DNA from: Myxocyprinus asiaticus
Lineage: Eukaryota; Chordata; Actinopteri; Cypriniformes; Catostomidae
Direction: 5' to 3'
Length of the DNA stretch: 64,000 nt
Assembly (NCBI RefSeq): GCF_019703515.2
Contig: NC_059356.1
Location: 19,807,197-19,871,196 of the forward strand
Part shown: positions 55,807 through 64,000 of the stretch, one piece after another
Position numbering within the stretch: the first letter of the stretch is position 1
How the letters are laid out: each line of letters begins with the position of its first letter
Program-made: the position numbers and the translations under genes
Notes under the pieces: generated by a model
What the model saw: the letters and a program-made list of their open reading frames with translations, nothing else
Databases searched by the model: none
What the model was told of the DNA's origin: nothing

Positions 55807-56334
55807 ACCGCGGTGGTAGACACGATCACTCAGGCTAGGGCTCCCACTACGAGGCGCCTGTATGCCTTGAAGTGGCATCTGTTCGCTAAGTGGTGTTCTT
55901 CCCGACACGAAAACCCCCAGAGATGCGCAGTCGGATCAGTGCTTTCCTTCCTGCAGAAGAGGCTGGAGGGGCGGCTGTCCCCCTCCACCTTAAAGGTGTA
56001 TGTAGCCGCCATTTTTGCACATCACGATGCAGTGTATGGTAAGTATTTGGGGAAGCACAACTTGATCATCAGGTTCCTGAGAGGCGCTAGGAGGTTGAAT
56101 CCCTCCAGACCGCACCTCATCCCCTTGTGGGACCTCTCTGTAGTCCTTCGGGGTCTACGGGGAGCTCCCTTTGAGCCCCTGGAGTCAGTTGAGCTTAAGG
56201 CACTCTCTTTGAAGACTTCCCTCCTGACTGCGCTCACTTCCATCAAGAGGGTAGGGGACCTGCAGGCGTTCTCTATCAGCGAATCATGCCTGGAGTTTGG
56301 TCCGGGTTACTCTCATGTGATCCTGAGACCCTGA
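55600..56334 (+). pseudogene. Chimeric ORF: LINE RT C-terminus fused to DIRS recombinase
   Basis: An open 244-codon frame. Residues 1-69 are LINE family A ([40 protein letters not shown]). From residue about 70 the text is DIRS recombinase (VVDTITQARAPTTRRLYALK, SVLSFLQKRLEGRLSPSTLK, TALTSIKRVGDLQAF, ESCLEFGPGYSHVILRP) up to a TGA. The join is in frame at about 55807. The recombinase catalytic second half (HSTR at 56630, FARFYNL at about 56733) follows in broken frames, so a working recombinase is unlikely. Whether any transcript exists is unknown. Confidence 0.8.
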
Positions 56335-57258
56335 ATGGGCTATATGCCCAAGGTTCCCACGACCTCTTTTAGGGATCAGGTGGTGAACCTGCAAGTGCTG
56401 CCCTAGGAAGAGGCAGACCCAGCCTTGGCATTGCTGTGTCCGGTGTGTGCTTTACGCATCTATTTGGATCGCACGCAAAGCTTTAGATGCTCCGAGCAGC
56501 TCTTTGTCTGCATTGGTGGACAGCGGAAAGGAAGTGGTCTCCAAACAGAGGATCACCCACTGGATTGTTGACGCCATCGTGATGGCATATCACGCTCAGG
56601 GCATGCCGCCCCCCATGGGGTTACGAGCCCACTCTACTAGGAGTGTAGCGGCCTCATGGGCCCTGACCAGTGGCGCCTCTTTGGCAGACATCTGCAAAGC
56701 AGCAGGCTGAGCAACCTTTGCAAGGTTCTACAATCTCCGGGTTGAGCCAGTTTCGTCCCGTGTATTGTCAGGTATGAGCAGGTAAGTTCCGGGACAGCTG
56801 GCCCAGTGTACCGCTTGCGCATAGTGCCTTTCCTCTCCCTTGAGGTGAAGACATGCGCTTTTGACTCCCAGTCATGATCACAAGCTGTGATCCCTGGATG
56901 ACATTCCTCCTTAGCCCTGTGGCAGACAAGTTTGCGGAGGAACTCACTGCTGGCCCAGTACATGTGCTAATTAGGCCCTGTACTGGGGTAGGTGCTCCAC
57001 ATGTGCTGGTTCCCCATAGGTGAACCCATGTGATATCTTCCGCTAAATCGTTTCCCTGTCAGTAAACTGTGTCTTCCTTGGGCAGAGGCCCCTCTGCCCC
57101 CGGTCACCATGTTTGGAGAAACTACTCCCCCCTCAGGTAGGACCTACCATGCGACTTCTCCACATGACATACTTCTGACAAGACTCGGTAAGACCATGTG
57201 ATGTATTTCCACTCAAAATACCCCCCACTTCTCTGGGGTGTGGTCTCCGCACACATTT
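55807..57258 (+). mobile_element. DIRS retrotransposon copy D, recombinase fragment
   Basis: A 1.45-kb piece covering the tyrosine recombinase and part of the 3' region, in plus orientation, opposite to copies A-C. It matches 7505-6115 of copy B in reverse. The recombinase box reads RAHSTRSVAASW with the His and Arg present (CAC at 56630-56632). A TGA replaces the Trp before ATFARFYNL. The 3' part contains the GTCATGTGGAGAAG-type region as in B and C. Both ends are internal to the element and are joined directly to LINE sequence. Confidence 0.83.
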
Positions 57259-57642
<384 letters not shown>

Positions 57643-57654
57643 TATATAAATATT

Positions 57655-57839
57655 ATTGAGGGCCAAACAGGAAATAATTATATAAAATCTGAATATATGA
57701 ATGTAAATCCTGAATATATTGTTGGAATTCCAAATATTTAAAAATAAATCTGAATATATAGTTATAAATCCTGAATATATAGGTATAAGTCTTAACATAT
57801 AAATATAAATCTGAATATTATATATATATATATATATAT

Positions 57840-57866
<27 letters not shown>
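57655..57866 (-). repeat. Third copy of the AT-rich minisatellite array plus TA/AC runs
   Basis: It matches 47310-47500 in order (CCAAACA, AAATCTGAATATAT, AATCCTGAATATAT, GGAATTCCAAAT). A TA run then an AC run (57841-57866) follow. Like the first array, it is preceded by a TA microsatellite. Confidence 0.7.
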
Positions 57867-57871
<5 letters not shown>

Positions 57872-59208
57872 TATACATGCAGTATATAACCCAAATATAC
57901 TTTTTAATGTTGATCTCACCACAAATATGACGTTTCAAGTGGAGCGCTCATTATTAAGTCGAGCAGCTGTATTAACTGAACTTAGAATGTGCATGCTTCA
58001 CACATAATTACACAGGAAATTGACATATTGCTTCCGAATGTTCATGTACCATAATTTCAACTCTGTTCTGCTGTTCTGTTCCCCATCAGACATTTTTGCA
58101 TTAATTCAAATGTAAATGACCTTTCCCCCGGCACTACTGATAGCACATGGCGGCAGCAGTCTTCGAGACACAGGGTTCTGGTCTGTGTCTGTTTTGGAAA
58201 AAGAGTTGGAGGTAAATTAAACATAGCACAATGCCAAATATAGTGCTCAGACCATTTATTTATTTGTTAAAAATTATTTGTCGTCAGATTATTAAAATGA
58301 AACACAATTATGATCAAATTGTGGCTTTTCCATTCCTGTGTAAGATGCATGATGAGATGCATGATGTGACTGGCTCAGTGTTCGAACTGAGTCAGAGCTT
58401 TTGGGGGGTCCCCTTATTGGTAACAACTACAGTACATGAATCTTGAAACCTTCAATAAACCCCTGATGATTACAAGTCTAAACACCCATATGCCACTCAA
58501 TAGTTTTATGTTTTCCACAAGCACAGATAGTGTATCCCAAGACACAATTTGAGACATGCAGTATCTGTGATAGAAGTAAATACATTTTCCATCTTTAAAT
58601 TTTCAATCACATCTTGGTTGAAAATGAGAAAAGTCTCCAAACACAACTTTGAGCTTTCCAGTCGCAATATCAGTGTATTAATTTCAACCTGGTTTCAACC
58701 AGCATCCTAATGATTTGCTCTTTATTGCAAATTTTTTATTATTTTTTATTTTTATTTTTTCTATTTATTTATTTATTGTTTGCTCATTTCTGCTGTAAAT
58801 ATCCTAACAAAACATCCATCAAACTCCCCCTTCGATATTATACATGACAAGACATTTAAAAAACAAAAACACTTAAAAATCTGAAGTGAAGAACCACTGA
58901 AACTACAGTGGAGCTCTTGACTGTACTATGGCTACTGGTCTGTAAAGCCATTCTGCATGTGCCATTCTCCATATGAATGCATTTCTATCATAATCTAAGA
59001 TCATACTGATTACTGTTGACATTTCATTCCGTTTTTTAGATGACTGTCAATATGCAATGTTTCAGCTGAAATAAGCAACTGTGAAAATACACAAAAATGA
59101 GCACTTATTTTTGGCACATCCGAGGAATCACTACTATATACCTAAATAAAATAAAAACAAATTTACTCATCAGTTTCACTCTACCAAAGAGAATGATTTT
59201 GATTACAT
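57867..59208. other. Spacer, no gene seen
   Basis: AT-rich, with no element recognised. The frame at 58231-58446 has no domain I can name; a short GATGCATGATGAGATGCATG repeat lies near 58345. Confidence 0.5.
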
Positions 59209-60072
59209 TGTAACCATTTTTAATTTTTTTTATTTTTTCTGGGTAGTAAGTGTTATTTCCTAATTGCTTATGCCTCAAAAGTATAGAAAATGGCTATTAT
59301 TCCCCACAAACTTTGCTTTTGTGTCCAGGACAGTGATATTTTGAAATGTATCTATTTCCAACGAGAAAACGGGCACATTTTCCGGTCTTTTCGTTTACAT
59401 AAAGTCAGAAAAAAAAAAACATATGAATCCAAATTAACATGTGTTTAAACTAAAGTAATATTAAAAGCCGTGCTGGTTCATAATGGTAACAAGTATCCGT
59501 CTCTTCCCCTGGCTCACTCGGTTCACCTCAAAGAGGATTACAACATTACGGCTGGGAGGTCATAGGAGACTTCAAAATGTTGGCATTCCTGATGGGTCTC
59601 CAAGGCGGTTTTACCATGTTTCCCTGCTATATTTGCCTTTGAGACAGCAGGGACACCAAGGCGCACTACCACAGGCAGGACTGGCCACAGCGGACCGAGT
59701 TCTCTGTGGGGAGGAACAACGTCAAGTGGGAGCCACTGGTGGACCCCCGGAAGGTGCTGATGCCACCACTGCACATCAAATTGGGCCTTATGATACAATT
59801 TGTCAGAGCTCTAGATAAGGAGTCGGCAGCCTTCAAGTACCTTCTAGACTTCTTCCCTAAGCTCTCTGAGGCAAAGGTCAAAGCTGGTGTCTTCATCGGA
59901 CCTCAGATAAAGAATTCATATGTAGTTTTTTTCTGACTTTGTGAATGAAAAGATATCACTGTCCTGGTCACAAAAGCAAAGTTTGTAGGGAATAATAGCA
60001 ATTTTCTATACTTATAAGGCATAAGCAATTAGGAAATAACATTTACTACCCAGGAACAAAAATTGTGTTACA
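59209..60072. mobile_element. Long-inverted-repeat DNA element with ORF fragment
   Basis: Arms 59209-59345 and 59950-60072 are inverted copies. Shared blocks are GGGTAGTAAGTGTTATTTCC (right arm: one change), TAATTGCTTATGCCT and CAGGACAGTGATAT. The about 600-bp interior is GC-rich and carries a protein-coding fragment, unlike the AT-rich arms. I do not recognise a transposase and see no clear target duplication. Confidence 0.65.
59560..59936 (+). pseudogene. Conserved ORF fragment of unknown function inside the inverted-repeat element
   Basis: Translation in mixed frames gives VIGDFKMLAFLMGLQGGFTM and FPCYICL, then (59706-59936) VGRNNVKWEPLVDPRKVLMP, PLHIKLGLMIQFVRALDKES, AAFKYLLDFFPKLSEAKVKA and GVFIGPQIK before the frame leaves the gene. 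I have a memory of similar proteins being widespread in fish and invertebrate genomes in repeat contexts, without an assigned function. The pattern (Cys-x2-Cys-like FPCYICL, conserved HIKLGLM) is protein-like and GC-rich. Only about 125 residues of a larger protein remain. It could be a transposon-borne gene or a captured host fragment. Confidence 0.5.
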
Positions 60073-62062
60073 TAGTGTTACTGAGACATGAGCATTTCAT
60101 ATTGATATGCATGTATGATGCAGGGGATTTTCTGAGAGATTCGCGGTTGTTCTGAGAACATGTCAATGTGTGCAAATGCAAAAGTTTTAGTGAATTAGAC
60201 TCATTAAACCATTCATCACAGATTGGGGCAATAATGGAAGCAGGGCACCGCTGAGCATGTTTTGTGAACTAACACTAATAGATTCTGTGTTTATATTTAA
60301 CAAACGCTGCACCAAATATGGACTAACCCTTTTCCAAATATTTGGCAGAATTCAGATTAAACAAGACAAATAATTACAGGCTATGTTTTTCTAAACACAA
60401 GCAGGTGTACAATTGTGATAAGAAATCCTAAACAAGTCTTGCTCTCACACAACTTTGGCATATTGTCATCATGTTATTTATCTTTAATTTGTGGACAGGC
60501 TGAGAAAAATACATTTGTAAGTACACGATGAGGCCTAATCTAGACAGACATGGATTTGCAGTGACTTTCCACAATGAGATAAAGCGTTCAATAGTTATCG
60601 TTGTAGAAAAGCTGTTAGCCTTTTTATGACGAGGCCCAGTTTTCTCTGTCCTGGAAAATGAACTTGTCTCCTCTGGTTCTTGCTTTCTCATCAATAATTA
60701 AAAACCACAAACTCTCTAAAACAGTCAACAACACTTTAGACAGAACGTAGCACTGAAGCTATGCACAGCACACTCATGTAGATGATTTCCAATGTTTAGG
60801 ACACTCACAGAAACAAGGCTGAGATCTCATCAGCACCAAAGCACCTTCTCACCTGAGAGAAAGGCAAATGCAAAATACAATATACTGCAACTAAATAAAC
60901 CTGTGGATTCCCCCTGGTCTCATGTGAGGCATAATAATGGTAGACATCATAGAATAGAAATCCAGCTATGAGTTGGCTTACACAAAAACATAACTTTTAC
61001 TGCCATACAGAAATGGGGGGATATGAAAGCAACTGTTTGTATATGCTTAAATATCAATAGGGGCACCAGCCCTCTTATAGGACCCTTTTGCCTTTTTCTA
61101 ATTATATTTTTGAGCTGCTCTTATAACACCACCTGGTGAAAGTTTCCATGCTCTTCTGGAAGTAGAAGAAAAAGTTATTTAAGAAAAATAATTCCAAAAT
61201 ATCTACCTTCATATTTTGATGCACTCATCTTTTAATGTGAAATCTTTACTGATTTTGATAAAGTAAAATTAACAATAACATTTATCTTGTTACTAATATT
61301 TCAAAATTAGTATTTATTGAATTCAAGCAACGTGTGCTTAAAATATCATTATTTTATAGAAAAATAGGTTTTAACAGATTTAAAAAATATAATTTTCTGA
61401 CTATTATTTCATATGTTAGGTATATGGTTAAGCTTTATTCTTTGTATAAAAGGGCTGTTGAACAAAAACGTTTATTATACTATTCATTGCTATAACTGTA
61501 TGTTTGCTCTACATTACAAAAAAAATAACTTGGCTTAGGTGGTTGGGGAAAAAGAAAATACTGATATTTTACTTTGTGTCTAGTTTAATCAATGCTTTTG
61601 AGCCACACAAAGTTTATTGAGACAAACTATAATGTTGGTCTGACAAAACCTTGTCTGAAAGTTTAAAATAGTTTAAAATGCTTTAAGTTAGACTTTTTTT
61701 TTTTTACAGGTTTAACAGAAAGAAAGAAAGAAAGAAAGAAACTTAAAGCAGATCAAAGGGCTTGTGTGTAAATTTTGACAACTGAAGTTTGAAATAACGA
61801 ACATTCCAAAACTCGTAGCTCATTTAAATATTCTGTCAATGTAACTTTGAAAAGGCTTAAATGATGCCTTAACAGGGCTTTTCAATAGAAGAAGAATAAT
61901 AGTAGCCAAGCTGTAGGGTCGATCAAATAACCACTATTTTTGAGCCCCACACCTTTCAGCCCTTCAAAGCTCTCACAATGGAGGGTAAAGTCTTTGAAGG
62001 AAATAGAGTGTAGGATGATCACTTCTGAATGGAAAGCACCATATCTTTCAGAGGAGTTAGAA
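60073..62062. other. Spacer, no gene seen
   Basis: About 2 kb without recognised elements. It contains a short GAAA run near 61720-61742. No coding frame with family resemblance. Confidence 0.5.
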
Positions 62063-64000
62063 AAGTCAAGTCAAGTCAAGACAAGTCATTTTTATTTGTA
62101 TAGCACCTTTCACAACACACATCGTTTCAAAGCAGCTTTACAGAATTTCATGCATTAACAGAAAATTAAACTGTAACATCTATAATGTCTTAGAGTCATC
62201 AAGTCATCATTGTGTAGTTTGATAAAATACGATTGTGAATTGTGTTTAAAAATAAGTAATTAAATAATAATTGTATGTAGAAACCCAGTGAGCAAGCTGA
62301 AGGGGACTGTGGCAAGGAACACAAAACTCCATAGGATGTTGGTTAATGGAGAAAAATAACCTTGGGAGAAACCAGGCTCACTGTGGGGGCCAGTTCCCCT
62401 CTGGCTAGCATCATGAATATAATGCCAATATTACTTAATTATGTATAGTGCAAGTCATGGTTTAAAATTATTATCTAAGTAAGTGTTAAGGGTCAGTGTT
62501 TAAACAAAGATTTTGTAAGGGCTGTAAGATTAATGACTAATGTCTTTGAAGTTCATCCTGGATTAACTGCAGAAGTTCACATAGATGCATTGTCCTTTGT
62601 TAGTTGGCTGATGAAGGGTTTTTTTGGCAATTAATTGATAGTCTGTGTATCCCATTATAAGAGTACAGTCCATCATTAGACCGAGGTGATGCAGGCAGAG
62701 ATCAGTGAGGTGCATCGCAGTTCAACCTGCCGGTAATTTCGGTGAGGTCTATCCTAAATCCAAGGTTCAGGCAATGGCATATGATGTATCCCATGTCTTA
62801 AGGTTGGAGTTGGCATCAGTTCATCCTCTGAAGTCCATTGTAATAGACTGAAGTGATGTTTGGCTGGCACCGGTTGCATTTAGTCATCATATCTCAGAGA
62901 CACGTAGCAGTGGAGTCCAACACGAAGAAGGAATGAAGCTGGATCCAGCCGGTTCTGGGTACATCAGGATAGGAGTCCCAAGGTTAAGACAGGGATACAA
63001 ATAGAATAATATTAGCATAGATGCCATTCAATTTACTGCAGAGTTATAGATCAAGGTTTCTGGTTTCTGGTTCCGGCAGACCTATCTAAAGCAGCCTAAT
63101 TGTGAGTTGAAGGATAAATTAGGTGTATGCCTGGCTAAATAGATGAGTCTTTTATCTAGATTTAAATTCAGTGAGTGTGTCTGCATCCTGAACAGTGTTA
63201 GGGAGACTATTCCATAGTTTAGGAGCCAAATATGAAAAGGATCTACCTCCTTTTGTGGATTTTGATATTCTGGGAACTATTAACAGGCCAGAATTTTGCG
63301 ATCGTAATGAACGTGATGAAATATAGTGTGGTAGAAGGTCACTTAAGTACTGCGGAGCTAGACCATTCAAAACTTTGTACGTAGTAACAGAATTTTTAAA
63401 TACGTAATTTAAGAAGGTAGCCAATGTAACGACAATAAAATGGGGCTATTATGATCATATTTCTTGGCTCTAGTCAACACTCTGGCTGCTGCATTTTGAA
63501 CCAATTGAAGTTTATTTATTGATCTTGCATTCTCCCAATAATGCATTACAATAATCTAGTCTTGAGGTCATGAATGCATGAATTAGTTTTTCGGCATCAG
63601 CAACAGAGAGCATGTGTTGTAATTTAGCAGTATTTCTTAGGTGGAAGAATGCTGTTCTACAAACATTGGTAATTTGATTTTCAAAGGACAGATTGGTATC
63701 AAATATAACACTTAAGTTATTCGCTGTTGAAGACGATGTAATAGTACATCCATCAAGAGTCAAATTATATTTTAGCGGCTTGTTTTTAGAGGTTTTTGGT
63801 CCAAAAATTGGTACCTCTGTTTTGTCGTAATTGAGTAGAAGGAAATTTTGGCCATCCAATCTTTGATAACATTGTTGCACTCTGTTAATTTTGGAGAATT
63901 GTGACATTTCGTCAGGTTTTGAAGAAATATAAAGTTGGGTATTGTTGGCATAACAGTGGAAATTTATTCCATGATTCCTGATAATATCTCCCAGGGGAAG
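62063..64000 (-). mobile_element. L2-type LINE (family B, copy 2), cut by window end
   Basis: The 3' end is at 62063 with ACTTG-type tandem repeats (AAGTCAAGTCAAGTCAAGAC on the plus strand), preceded by a GTATAGCACCTTTCACAACA-type motif. About 1 kb of 3' UTR (62063-63130) is followed by ORF2. It matches copy 1 (19805-23655) from 62915 onward. The 5' part lies outside the window. Confidence 0.82.
63130..64000 (-). pseudogene. LINE family B RT C-terminal part, copy 2
   Basis: Reading right to left, the RT active-site box is [10 protein letters not shown] at about 63935-63955, again with Asn in place of both Asp. [60 protein letters not shown] and [17 protein letters not shown] follow (63907-63512). 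After a frameshift come TYKVLNGLAPQYLSDLLPHY, SRSLRSQNSGLLIVPR and LWNSLPNTVQDADTLTEFKS (63424-63152), the conserved C-terminal end. The region upstream is outside the window. Confidence 0.82.

Overview
The window reads as vertebrate, almost certainly teleost and probably cyprinid, intergenic or intronic DNA. The case rests on the repeats: DIRS tyrosine-recombinase retrotransposons, a Gmr1-type Ty3/gypsy element, L2/CR1/Rex1-group LINEs ending in short tandem ATTTG or ACTTG repeats instead of poly(A), Tc1 transposons, an Angel-like MITE and hAT relics. The organism call is inference. I recognise no host protein exon, tRNA, rRNA or bacterial-style gene. Nearly every long reading frame is a mobile-element gene or its antisense shadow.

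Layout. 1-1156: 5' end of DIRS copy A (minus strand). 2065-2339: TTAA-type MITE. 2889-4326: dead Tc1. 5421-11466: DIRS copy B (minus), with an abutting 331-bp palindrome-ended module. 12727-14354: two inverted-repeat DNA elements, the first holding an LTR-like fragment. 17891-26096: an 8.2-kb Ty3/gypsy provirus-like element (minus) with two 320-bp LTRs and a 5-bp target duplication. Its domain order is gag-PR-INT-RT-RH, and its integrase is split by a plus-strand L2 LINE (about 19805-23655). 26570-27444: a short LTR element that looks like a deletion derivative of the same gypsy lineage. 28764-33656: a hAT relic carrying a LINE and an Angel-like MITE, itself inside another repeat. 36286-43783: a second 331-bp module, a possible solo LTR and DIRS copy C (minus). 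44969-57642: LINE copies, satellite-like AT arrays, an intact Tc1 transposon (48150-49734), a LINE nested inside a LINE, and a DIRS fragment (copy D) fused in frame to LINE sequence. 59209-60072: a long-inverted-repeat element with an unidentified conserved ORF fragment. 62063-64000: another L2 copy running off the window.

How the pieces relate. The only gene that looks functional is the Tc1 transposase at 48449-49531. The rest is a fossil record of nested insertion. The most informative points are the Ty1/copia-like pol order of the gypsy element; the short LTR element that keeps its primer-binding site and gag start; the palindrome-ended promoter module tied to the left ends of the DIRS copies; two L2 copies that share the same loss of both catalytic aspartates; and a duplicated 130-bp block whose similarity stops exactly at a consensus splice donor.
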